The notes under the pieces are model-generated. The model made no database searches and was not told the DNA's origin. It saw only the letters and a program-made list of their open reading frames with translations. Positions 22,385 to 29,891 of a stretch of 64,000 nt of DNA are shown one piece after another. A program made the position numbers and the translations under genes. The stretch's first letter is position 1. Each line of letters opens with the position of its first letter. The DNA lies in contig NZ_CP008896.1 of assembly GCF_000730425.1 (NCBI RefSeq), forward strand, positions 3,596,001 to 3,660,000. Direction: 5' to 3'. The stretch is from Pseudomonas fluorescens. Lineage in GTDB: Bacteria; Pseudomonadota; Gammaproteobacteria; Pseudomonadales; Pseudomonadaceae.

Positions 22385-23050
22385 ATGAGCAAAAAGATTG
22401 CAGTGATCCTTTCCGGCTGTGGCGTGTATGACGGTGCTGAAATCCATGAAAGCGTGATCACTTTATTGCGCCTGGACCAACGCGGCGCCCAGGTTCAGTG
22501 CTTTGCCCCGGACATCGCGCAACTGCACGTGATCAACCACCTCACGGGCGAAGAAATGCCCGAATCGCGCAATGTGCTGGTGGAATCGGCGCGTATTGCC
22601 CGAGGTGAGGTCAAGGACATTCGCGAAGCCCAGGTGGAGGAATTCGACGCCCTGATCGTGCCTGGCGGCTTTGGCGCGGCGAAGAACCTGTCGAACTTTG
22701 CTGTCGAAGGCGCTGGCTGCAGCGTCAACCCGGATCTACTGGCACTGGCCGAAGCCTTTGCCGAAGCAGGCAAGCCCGTGGGGCTGATCTGCATCTCACC
22801 GGCGCTGGCGGCGAAAATCTACGGCCCAGGCGTGACCTGCACCATCGGCAATGACACCGACACGGCGGCGGCCCTGGACAAGATGGGCGCCACCCACCAG
22901 GAATGCACGGTGGACGAGATCGTCGAAGACAAGGCGCGCAAACTGGTAAGCACGCCGGCCTATATGCTGGCCAGGAACATCAGTGAAGTAGCGTCGGGGA
23001 TCAACAAGCTGGTGGACCGGGTACTGGAACTGACCCACGAGAACGACTGA
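22385..23050 (+). CDS. elbB: ElbB, isoprenoid biosynthesis glyoxalase (DJ-1/PfpI superfamily)
   Basis: 221-residue class I glutamine-amidotransferase-like protein. It begins KKIAVILSGCGVYDGAEIHESV, the ElbB signature; FDALIVPGGFGAAKNLS and the nucleophile-elbow region PVGLICISPALAAKIYG follow. E. coli ElbB has glyoxalase activity. The ATG at 22385 was chosen since AGGAGA lies seven bases upstream; the ATG at 22379 is too close to it. Confidence 0.93.
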   Translation: MSKKIAVILSGCGVYDGAEIHESVITLLRLDQRGAQVQCFAPDIAQLHVINHLTGEEMPESRNVLVESARIARGEVKDIREAQVEEFDALIVPGGFGAAKNLSNFAVEGAGCSVNPDLLALAEAFAEAGKPVGLICISPALAAKIYGPGVTCTIGNDTDTAAALDKMGATHQECTVDEIVEDKARKLVSTPAYMLARNISEVASGINKLVDRVLELTHEND

Positions 23051-23066
23051 GTCACCTTGGGCGGCT

Positions 23067-23090
23067 TGTAGGAGCTGGCTTGCCGGCGAT
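23067..23090. repeat. Single REP element
   Basis: One copy of the REP core, TGTAGGAGCTGGCTTGCCGG followed by CGAT, after elbB and before the convergent permease gene. No inverted partner copy is seen. Confidence 0.75.
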
Positions 23091-23153
23091 GCAGGCGCCT
23101 GGGTGTATCAGTTACACCCAGCAGCCCCTACCTTGCTTGTTACCGTGGCGTGC

Positions 23154-25052
23154 TCAGGAAGCCGTCACCCGGCGCTTCTCGGCCAGGCGGCTGCGGCTGT
23201 ACAACACCACAATCGCAATGATCGCCAGCGCCTGCGCACTCAATGAATACGCATCGGCATGGATGCCCAGCCAATCGAAGTCAAAGAACGCCACCGGTCG
23301 GGTGCCGAAGATGCCAGCTTCCTGCAACGCCTTGACGCCATGCCCGGCGAACACCACCGACAACGCGCACAGCAGCGCCGCGTTGATCCCGAAGAACAGC
23401 GCCAGCGGCAACTTCGCCGAGCCGCGCAAGATGATCCACGCCAGGCCTATCAGCAGCACCAGCGCCGTGGCGCCACCGGCCAGGACAGCGTTATGCCCGG
23501 CAGGGCCGGCCTGCAGCCACAGGGTTTCGTAGAACAGTATCACTTCGAACAATTCGCGGTACACCGAGAAGAACGCCAGTATCGCAAACCCAAAGCGCCC
23601 ACCGCCGCCGACCAGGCTGCTCTTGATGTAGTCCTGCCAGGCGGCCGCATGGCGTCGGTCGTGCATCCACACGCCAAGCCACAGCACCATCACGCTGGCA
23701 AACAGCGCCGTGCAGCCTTCCAGCAACTCGCGCTGGGCGCCGCTGACATCGATCACGTACGCCGCCAGGGCCCAGGTCGCCGCACCGGCCACCAATGCCA
23801 GGCCCCAACCGACGTTGACGCTGCGCACTGCCGATTGTTGGCCGGTGTTACGCAGGAAGGCGAGGATCGCCGCCAGCACCAGGATCGCTTCCAAGCCTTC
23901 GCGCAGCAGAATCAGCAAGCCCGAGATATAACTCAACGACCAGCTCAGGCCGTCGCCCCCCAACAGGCCGGCCGATTCAGTGAGCTTGCCCTTGGCCACG
24001 TCCAGGCGCTGCTGAACCTGCTCGATCGGCAGCCCATCCTGCAACGACTGCCGATAAGCCATCAGGGCTTTCTCGGTGTCCTTGCGCACGTTGGCATCGA
24101 CGTTATCCAGGGAGCTTTCAACCAGTTCGAAGCCTTCCAGGTACGCCGCTACCGACAGGTCGTAGGCCTGCTCATGCTCGCCGCTGCGAAACGCCGCCAG
24201 GCTCTTATCCAACGTGGCAGCGGTGTAATCGAGCAATTGCGCCGGGCCACGCTGCACCTGCGGCGGCTGCGCCCGCTGTGCGCGGAATACACGGACTGCA
24301 TCCGGGCCTTCGGCGGCCAGCACTTCTTCCGGGGTCTGACGCGCAAGGTCGGCCAAGTTGAAGGATTTTTCGCTTTTCGCCGCCGCAGGGTCAGCGGTGA
24401 AGCCGGCGATGTAGGTCGCCAGGTCCCAGCGCTGGCGGTCATCCAACTGGTCGGCGAACGACGGCATGTCAGTGCCTTCGACGCCCAGGCCCAAAGTGTT
24501 GTAGATACCGTAGAGGCTCAGGCGGTCCAGGCGCTGCACATCACGCAGGTTGGCCGGCGGCGGGGTCATGCCGACTCCGGCCGGGCCATCGCCAGCCCCG
24601 GCATCACCATGGCACACCGAGCAGTGCTGGGCGTACAGCGGCGCACCGCGAGTCGGGTCCGGGGTGATGGCCGGCGCCTGGCTGACCTCATAGGCCGCCG
24701 CCAGTTGAGCGCCCAACTGCCGCGCCTGACGCGCCACGGCGTTGCCATCCTGGTGGTGGGTGACGGCGACCAACAGCTCATCGACGCCTTTGACCAGGCC
24801 TGCGCGTTCGGGCTTGTCAGGCAACTGCGCCACCAGCCCCTGCAACACGCCTAGAAATTCTACCTGTTCACGGTATTCAGACTCATCGACCACCTTGCCC
24901 GCCTCCACCGTCGGCGGATAGTCAGCACCGATGTAGTCGAGTAAATGCAGGGCCTGGGGGGCACCTTCTGCGGTAGCAGCCAGCAGATTGAAGCTGCACG
25001 ACACCAACGCCGGCAACAACAGCCAGGCGAGAAAACGGGAAGGGGCAGTCAT
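23154..25052 (-). CDS. FTR1-family iron permease with N-terminal cytochrome c domain
   Basis: 632 residues. A signal peptide is followed by a helical periplasmic region and a cytochrome c haem site CSVCH (YAQHCSVCHGDAGAGDG, about 150-165). The C-terminal half is the FTR1 membrane permease with two REXXE iron motifs (LREGLEAIL and VYRELFEVI) and seven or so membrane helices. Known FTR1 systems import ferrous iron after oxidation by a partner; here the haem domain is in the same chain, and no EfeO/EfeB partners are nearby. The start MTAPSRFLAW gives a good signal peptide; 11 further codons upstream are open. Confidence 0.9.
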   Translation of the reverse strand: MTAPSRFLAWLLLPALVSCSFNLLAATAEGAPQALHLLDYIGADYPPTVEAGKVVDESEYREQVEFLGVLQGLVAQLPDKPERAGLVKGVDELLVAVTHHQDGNAVARQARQLGAQLAAAYEVSQAPAITPDPTRGAPLYAQHCSVCHGDAGAGDGPAGVGMTPPPANLRDVQRLDRLSLYGIYNTLGLGVEGTDMPSFADQLDDRQRWDLATYIAGFTADPAAAKSEKSFNLADLARQTPEEVLAAEGPDAVRVFRAQRAQPPQVQRGPAQLLDYTAATLDKSLAAFRSGEHEQAYDLSVAAYLEGFELVESSLDNVDANVRKDTEKALMAYRQSLQDGLPIEQVQQRLDVAKGKLTESAGLLGGDGLSWSLSYISGLLILLREGLEAILVLAAILAFLRNTGQQSAVRSVNVGWGLALVAGAATWALAAYVIDVSGAQRELLEGCTALFASVMVLWLGVWMHDRRHAAAWQDYIKSSLVGGGGRFGFAILAFFSVYRELFEVILFYETLWLQAGPAGHNAVLAGGATALVLLIGLAWIILRGSAKLPLALFFGINAALLCALSVVFAGHGVKALQEAGIFGTRPVAFFDFDWLGIHADAYSLSAQALAIIAIVVLYSRSRLAEKRRVTAS

Positions 25053-25354
25053 GAATGAATCTCGGATGGAAACAAGAAGTAACATATTGTCGAATGTTAA
25101 TGGGTTTGACTCAAGGCGTTAGTGCTTGGCGGTTGAAATCAGCTGCCAGGATAGTGGCACAAACCTTAAAGAGCGCCTCCAAAAAGCCATTGTTTTGCCA
25201 TTATCGCAGCCTATAATGCGCCGCCTTCGTTAGCGCGAATCGGCATTTGCGCTCCTCTTTTTATGAGGAATATGTAGGAGAAGCCTTTCCTGCGATTGGT
25301 TACTCGGCCCGACCAGCACCTTCGGCCGATTACGCTCAGGGAAGCAGCACCTCA
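25053..25354. promoter_or_regulatory. Divergent intergenic region and leader of the lipoprotein operon
   Basis: About 300 bp between the FTR1 permease and the COG3014 operon. It contains the promoter at 25190-25217 and a leader of about 130 nt with no recognised riboswitch. An in-frame TTG at 25247 would only extend the lipoprotein ahead of its signal peptide and is not used in this annotation. Confidence 0.55.
25190..25217 (+). promoter_or_regulatory. Sigma-70-type promoter for the COG3014-lpoB operon
   Basis: -35 TTGTTT (25190-25195), 16-bp spacer, perfect -10 TATAAT (25212-25217). Transcription would start near 25224. Confidence 0.6.
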
Positions 25355-26752
25355 ATGGCATCTCGCGTCTTCACCTCCCTTGCCCTTGTGGCGGCCACGC
25401 TGCTGCCGGGCTGTTCGATGTTGCGCAGCTACGACACTGAACTGCAAGCCACCAACCAGCAGTTGGCCAGTGGCAACGTCGACGGCGCGCTGACCCTGCT
25501 GGAGAAGAACAACAGCAGCGAAGACAAAGACCTTCTCTACTACTTCGAAAAAGGCGAGCTGTTGCGCGCCAAGGGCGACCTGGCCGGCAGCCAGGCGGCC
25601 TGGCACCGCGCGGACCTAGTGGTCTACAAGTGGGAAGAGTCGGTCAAGTTCGACAGCGAACGCTATCTGGCGCAATTTGGCAGCTTCCTGGTCAACGACA
25701 AGGTGCGGCGCTACGAAGGGTATGACTATGAAAAAGTCATGCTCACCACCCAGATGGCGTTGAACCTGCTGGCAGTCAATGACTTCGACGGCGCCCGCAC
25801 TGAAATCAAGAAAACCCACGAACGCGAAGCCGTGATCGCCGAACTGCGGGACAAGCAATACCTCAAGCGCGAAAACGAAGCCGAGCGCCAGGGCATAGCC
25901 ACCCAGTTCAAGGACCTGCGCGGCTACCCGGTGGAGAGCCTCGACGCGCCGGACGTGGTAGCCCTGAAGAACAGCTACCAGAGTGCATTCAGTCACTACC
26001 TGGCCGGTTTCGTCTACGAAGCCCTGGGCGAAAAGGACCTGGCCGCGCCGGGCTATCGCAAGGCCGCTGAATTGCGCCCCAATACACCGTTGCTCGAACA
26101 GGCCCTGCTCGATCTGGATGCGTCCAGCGTGGCGGATGACGAAAGCGACGTACTGATCGTGGTGCAAAGCGGCCTGGCGCCGGCCCGCGACTCGATCCGC
26201 CTGCCACTGCCGATCCCTATCGACGGGCATTGGGTAATCACCCCACTGTCGTTCCCGGTGATCAAGCCAGACACCTCGACGGCCACCTTTGCGCAGATCG
26301 GCGTCGATGGCCGGCAGCAGAATCTCACGGCCCTCAACAGCACGACGTCCATGTCACGCCGCGCCCTGCGCGACGACATGCCGGGGATCATCCTGCGTAC
26401 TACCGTGCGCGCCATCAGCCGGGGTGTGACGCAAAAGAACCTGAACCAGACCAACCCGATGGCCGGCCTGATGCTGGGCATCGCCTCCGCCGTCACCGAA
26501 GGCGCCGACACCCGCACCTGGCGCACCCTGCCGGACATGACCCAAGTCACGCGCCTGCGCCTCAAGCACGGTGAGCACCAAGTGAGCCTGCCCAATGCCT
26601 TGGGCGGCACACGGGTGACGGTCAAGGCCGAGCAACGCCACCAGGTGATCACCTTGCGCGTGGTCGGCAACCAGGTATTCGCCAGCGGTCTGGCGGCCCA
26701 TGGGGTCGCGAGTAATCCAGCCCAGGCCGTCGCCAGCCTCAAACAACCTTAA
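25355..26752 (+). CDS. COG3014 family lipoprotein
   Basis: 465-residue predicted outer-membrane lipoprotein; the lipobox is LLPGC (Cys20). The mature protein has an N-terminal helical TPR-like part (QATNQQLASGNVDGALTLLEK; AFSHYLAGFVYEALGEKDLAAPGYRKAAELRPNTP) and a C-terminal beta-rich part that includes a small hydrophobic segment MAGLMLGIASAVTEGADTRTW. The function of the family is not known. It opens a four-gene operon with two further lipoproteins and a secreted LpoB/CsgG-like protein. The start was set at 25355 so that the signal peptide is N-terminal. Confidence 0.85.
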   Translation: MASRVFTSLALVAATLLPGCSMLRSYDTELQATNQQLASGNVDGALTLLEKNNSSEDKDLLYYFEKGELLRAKGDLAGSQAAWHRADLVVYKWEESVKFDSERYLAQFGSFLVNDKVRRYEGYDYEKVMLTTQMALNLLAVNDFDGARTEIKKTHEREAVIAELRDKQYLKRENEAERQGIATQFKDLRGYPVESLDAPDVVALKNSYQSAFSHYLAGFVYEALGEKDLAAPGYRKAAELRPNTPLLEQALLDLDASSVADDESDVLIVVQSGLAPARDSIRLPLPIPIDGHWVITPLSFPVIKPDTSTATFAQIGVDGRQQNLTALNSTTSMSRRALRDDMPGIILRTTVRAISRGVTQKNLNQTNPMAGLMLGIASAVTEGADTRTWRTLPDMTQVTRLRLKHGEHQVSLPNALGGTRVTVKAEQRHQVITLRVVGNQVFASGLAAHGVASNPAQAVASLKQP

Positions 26753-26762
26753 GGAGCACGCT

Positions 26763-27131
26763 ATGCGTCATTTCATTCTCGGCGCCCTGGCGCTGGTCTT
26801 CCTCGCCGGTTGCGCCACCCCGCCGCCGGAGCCCGGCAGCGCCGCGAGCAAAGTCGTGGTGATGGGCACGTTCAAGGGCATCGCCGTCGGCGCCATTCGG
26901 GTGGCACGAGAGAATGGTTTCCTGACGGCCAAGGTGCAACTGAGCAACATCACCAGCAGCAACCAGATGATGTATTACCGCTTCGCCTGGCTGGGCGCCG
27001 ATGGCTTCCCGGTGGGCAATGAAGAGACCTGGAAAGTGCTGAACCTCTACGCCAACCAGACCACCTTCCTGCCGGCCATCGCCAACCTGCCCCAGGCCGC
27101 CGACTTCCGCCTTGAAGTGAAAACGCCTTGA
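26763..27131 (+). CDS. YcfL-like lipoprotein (DUF1425)
   Basis: 122 residues, lipobox LAGC in ALALVFLAGCATPPPEP. The mature domain has the YcfL-type strand pattern TAKVQLSNITSSNQMMYYRFAW followed by an aromatic YANQTTFLPAIA segment. AAGGAG lies six bases before the ATG; the gene begins 10 bp after the COG3014 stop. In enterobacteria ycfL stands beside lpoB (ycfM), and the same pairing is seen here, which supports a role in the cell envelope near penicillin-binding proteins. Confidence 0.85.
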   Translation: MRHFILGALALVFLAGCATPPPEPGSAASKVVVMGTFKGIAVGAIRVARENGFLTAKVQLSNITSSNQMMYYRFAWLGADGFPVGNEETWKVLNLYANQTTFLPAIANLPQAADFRLEVKTP

Positions 27132-27166
27132 GGCAGCCTCCCATTCAGCTTTCGAGAAACCTTCCC

Positions 27167-27754
27167 ATGCTTGCACGCTTTTCGTTCCTCGCCGTCATTG
27201 CCGTCCTGGCCAGCGGCTGTGCCAACACCTCGCCAGTCATCGGCGGCAAAAACATCAGCTACGGCGATACCAAGGCCGTGGAATTGGTGACCAACGAGTT
27301 CGGCTCCACCGACCTGCAGATGATCGCCGAGAGCATGACCCGCTCCCTGGCGCAGTCCGGCATCCTCCAGGGCCGCCCGGTGGTGCAGGTGTATGACGTG
27401 AAGAACAAGACCAGCGAGTACATCGATACCCGCGAGATCACCACCTCGATCAAGACCCAACTGATGAAGACCGGCACCGCCCGCTTCGCCAGCGACAACA
27501 CCGACATGCAAAGCCAGGTGGACCAGCTCAAGCTGCAAAACCAGAGCGGCCTGTACAAGAAGTCCACGGTCAGCAAGACCGGCAACATGATTGCTGCCAA
27601 GTACCGCCTGGAAGGCTCCATCAGCTCCATCGTCAAGCGCAGCGCCGACTACAAGGACGTGTTCTACAAGTTCAGCCTGCAACTGGTCGACGTCGAAAGC
27701 GGCCTGGCCGAATGGATGGACGAAAAAGAAATCCGCAAAACCACGGAGCGCTAA
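27167..27754 (+). CDS. lpoB: LpoB-like penicillin-binding protein activator lipoprotein
   Basis: 195 residues with lipobox LASGC (Cys18). The mature domain is the CsgG/LpoB fold: SYGDTKAVELVTNEFGSTDLQMIAESMTRSLAQS, then RPVVQVYDVKNKTSEYIDTREITTSIKTQLMKTG, then a C-terminal FYKFSLQLVDVESGLAEW strand pair. E. coli LpoB activates PBP1B from the outer membrane. Here no long disordered Pro-rich linker separates lipid anchor and domain, so it may not span the periplasm as E. coli LpoB does. The third gene of the operon. Confidence 0.82.
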   Translation: MLARFSFLAVIAVLASGCANTSPVIGGKNISYGDTKAVELVTNEFGSTDLQMIAESMTRSLAQSGILQGRPVVQVYDVKNKTSEYIDTREITTSIKTQLMKTGTARFASDNTDMQSQVDQLKLQNQSGLYKKSTVSKTGNMIAAKYRLEGSISSIVKRSADYKDVFYKFSLQLVDVESGLAEWMDEKEIRKTTER

Positions 27755-27757
27755 GCC

Positions 27758-28498
27758 ATGCGCCCATGGATCGGCATCATCGCCCTGCTGTGCAGCGTTG
27801 GCGCGTGGGCGGCGCCGAAAATCGCCGTTACGGACCTGGCCTACGAGGCGCGCGTGGAGGAATACATCCACACCGTCGCAGCCGGCAATAACTTCCAGGC
27901 CAGTGCCTATAACGCCAGTGGCGCGTCCAGCTACAGCGAATTCGAAAGCCGCAACAGCTACATCGAACAGGGCGAGCTGCGTACATTCAGCGGCGATATC
28001 AAGGGCCAGATCCTCAAGTCGCACCAGTTCCAGTTGGTCCAGGGCACGCCCTACACCAGCGAAGCCAAGGGCGATGTGTACGACGTGATCAAACGGATCA
28101 AGGCTGGCCACTTCAAAGGGGCCGACTATGTGCTGTTTGGCACCTTATCGGCTATCGACTTCACCCGGGACATCAACGCCCTGGATCGCACCCATAGCTA
28201 TTCAGCAGTACTGGGGCTGGCGGTCGTGGCGGATTTCAGTCTGATCAATACGCGCACCTATGAAATCACCTCGGCGTTTACGGCCATGGGTGAAGGCCAG
28301 GACACAAAGCTGGTGAGCCGTCGTGATGTGCGCGTGAACCTGAACCGGCCGCGGGTGGTGAGGGAAGTGTCGAAAGCCTTGGGTGAGGACGTGGCACGCC
28401 AGCTACAAGAACAACTGGGCAGCGGCTATCAAGAGCCCGGCCAGCCAGCATGGCACAACAACCTGCCAAGGGACGAAGCGCCGAAGATCCTGCGCTGA
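27758..28498 (+). CDS. CsgG/LpoB-like secreted protein
   Basis: 246 residues with a cleavable signal peptide (VGAWA/APKIAVTDL) and no lipobox cysteine, so it is periplasmic. The body matches the CsgG-type nucleoside-phosphorylase-like fold: KIAVTDLAYEARVEEYI, then FKGADYVLFGTLSAIDFTRD and LVADFSLINTRTYEITSAF-like strands. The ATG comes three bases after the lpoB-like stop, so the genes are coupled. Its role is unknown; the pairing of one lipidated and one soluble LpoB-fold protein is notable. Confidence 0.8.
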   Translation: MRPWIGIIALLCSVGAWAAPKIAVTDLAYEARVEEYIHTVAAGNNFQASAYNASGASSYSEFESRNSYIEQGELRTFSGDIKGQILKSHQFQLVQGTPYTSEAKGDVYDVIKRIKAGHFKGADYVLFGTLSAIDFTRDINALDRTHSYSAVLGLAVVADFSLINTRTYEITSAFTAMGEGQDTKLVSRRDVRVNLNRPRVVREVSKALGEDVARQLQEQLGSGYQEPGQPAWHNNLPRDEAPKILR

Positions 28499-28508
28499 CC
28501 AAACGCAA

Positions 28509-28597
28509 TGTAGAAGCCGGCTTGCCGGCGATAACGGTGGGTCAGTGCAATAGATGCCAACTGATACTCCGCTATCGCCGGCAAGCCGGCTCCTACA
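28509..28597. repeat. REP palindrome pair
   Basis: TGTAGAAGCCGGCTTGCCGG at the left and the inverse copy ending GGCTCCTACA at the right, about 45 bp apart, between convergent genes. The left copy has a G-to-A change (TAGAAG for TAGGAG). Confidence 0.85.
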
Positions 28598-28618
28598 GTT
28601 TTGATGAGGTTTGTTCAG

Positions 28619-29251
28619 TCAGGCCGTGGCGCGATGCAAGCTGGCAAGGAAACCCGCAGCGCCCACGAACAACCCGGCAAACGTGCGGTTCACGCGCTTT
28701 TGCTGCTTGGGCGTGCGCAGCAGGCGCAACACTTTCGACGCCAGCCCGGTGTAGCCGGCCATGACGATCATATCCACGCCGATCATCGTCGCACCGAGGA
28801 TCAAGTACTGGATCAGCAGCGGCGCCTGCGGGTTCACAAACTGCGGCAGCACTGCCAGCATGAAGACCAGGGCCTTGGGGTTGCTGGCATTGACCAGGAA
28901 CCCGCGGAACATCATCGCCATGGGCTTGCCGATGGGGCGCACGGCGGCGTCATCGCTCAGGTCCATGGGCAAGGCGCGCCATTGCTTGATCGCCAGGTAC
29001 ACCAGGTAAGCCACGCCAAACCATTTGATCGCGTAGAACGCCGTAGACGATGCCGCGAGCACTGCCCCAAGGCCGCCGGCAACCACGGCAATCTGCATCG
29101 CCAGGCCCAGTTGCAGGCCGATGGCATTCCAGTAGCCGCGCACAAAACCGTATTGCAGGCCGCTGGACATCGAGGCGATGGCGCCCGCGCCGGGAGAGAG
29201 ACTGATGATCCAACTGGCCAGGAAAAAGGCCAGCCATGTGTCGAGCGCCAT
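28619..29251 (-). CDS. LysE/RhtB family amino-acid exporter
   Basis: 210-residue inner-membrane exporter with six predicted helices. It shows the LysE-type N-terminal motif SLSPGAGAIASMSSGLQYG and the central FRGFLVNASNPKALVFMLAVLPQFV signature. Substrate not assignable (homoserine, threonine or another amino acid). It stands alone, 70 bp from the MscS-like gene on the same strand. Confidence 0.88.
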   Translation of the reverse strand: MALDTWLAFFLASWIISLSPGAGAIASMSSGLQYGFVRGYWNAIGLQLGLAMQIAVVAGGLGAVLAASSTAFYAIKWFGVAYLVYLAIKQWRALPMDLSDDAAVRPIGKPMAMMFRGFLVNASNPKALVFMLAVLPQFVNPQAPLLIQYLILGATMIGVDMIVMAGYTGLASKVLRLLRTPKQQKRVNRTFAGLFVGAAGFLASLHRATA

Positions 29252-29321
29252 TACACACCTCGTAGCAAATTCGTTGTGAGCACTAAGCTAACTCCGAGGG
29301 CCGAGGACTGGCTAGAGAATT

Positions 29322-29891
29322 TTAAGGCAAGGGGCTGATATCGCTGCCGCGCCAACGGCGTACCGAACGCTGGAAGAACAGGCTGTTGGGCACTTGCACC
29401 ACGGCACTGTCGGTGCCCGCTTCGGCCACTTCGATCAGCGTGGTGTAAAGCAGGTTGATCGCGATCACCCGGCCTTTGACGCCAGGCTTGTCGACGGTAT
29501 CCACCAACTCCACCACGTCGCCCAGGCGAAACGGCCCGACAGTAAAGATCAGGATCGCGCAGAGCAGGTTGGACAACACCGACCACATGGCAAAAAACGC
29601 CACGGCCGCCACGGCCACGAAGCCCGACAACGCGGTCCACAGCACGGTGGCCGACACCCCCAGGCGTCCGAGGACGAAGATCAGCGCGCTGCCCATGATC
29701 AGCCAGCGCAGGCCACCGCGCAGTGGCATCAGCAGTTGCGGCGGGAACGGGTAGCGCTCGCCCAGGCGCGTCAGGCCCTTGGCGACAAAGCGTTGCGCCA
29801 GGTACCCGGCCAGCAGGATCAGCAGGATTTGCACGCCGACCCACACCGGCTCGACCCATTGCGCTGGCAGCGGCAGTTGCAAGGCTTCCAT
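29322..29891 (-). CDS. MscS-family mechanosensitive channel
   Basis: 189 residues, a short MscS-type protein. It has three membrane segments: about 15-35, 60-80, and 85-125, the last being the pore helix with its Ala/Gly-rich TALSGFVAVAAVAFFAMWSVLSN. The beginning of the cytoplasmic beta domain follows (FRLGDVVELVDTVDKPGVKGRVIAINLLYTTL; VQVPNSLFFQRSVRR). It stops soon after that domain and lacks the C-terminal alpha/beta cage, which is usual for this small subgroup. Its ATG overlaps the stop of the ABC-F gene (TGATG). Confidence 0.85.
   Translation of the reverse strand: MEALQLPLPAQWVEPVWVGVQILLILLAGYLAQRFVAKGLTRLGERYPFPPQLLMPLRGGLRWLIMGSALIFVLGRLGVSATVLWTALSGFVAVAAVAFFAMWSVLSNLLCAILIFTVGPFRLGDVVELVDTVDKPGVKGRVIAINLLYTTLIEVAEAGTDSAVVQVPNSLFFQRSVRRWRGSDISPLP

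Noticed and set aside
23259..24854. Plus-strand open frame of 531 codons opposite the FTR1 permease
   Set aside because: Antisense shadow of a conserved gene, rich in Arg/Gln/Ala with no domain.
25247..25354. Upstream in-frame TTG start for the COG3014 lipoprotein
   Set aside because: It would put 36 residues before the signal peptide and lipobox, so the ATG at 25355 is used.
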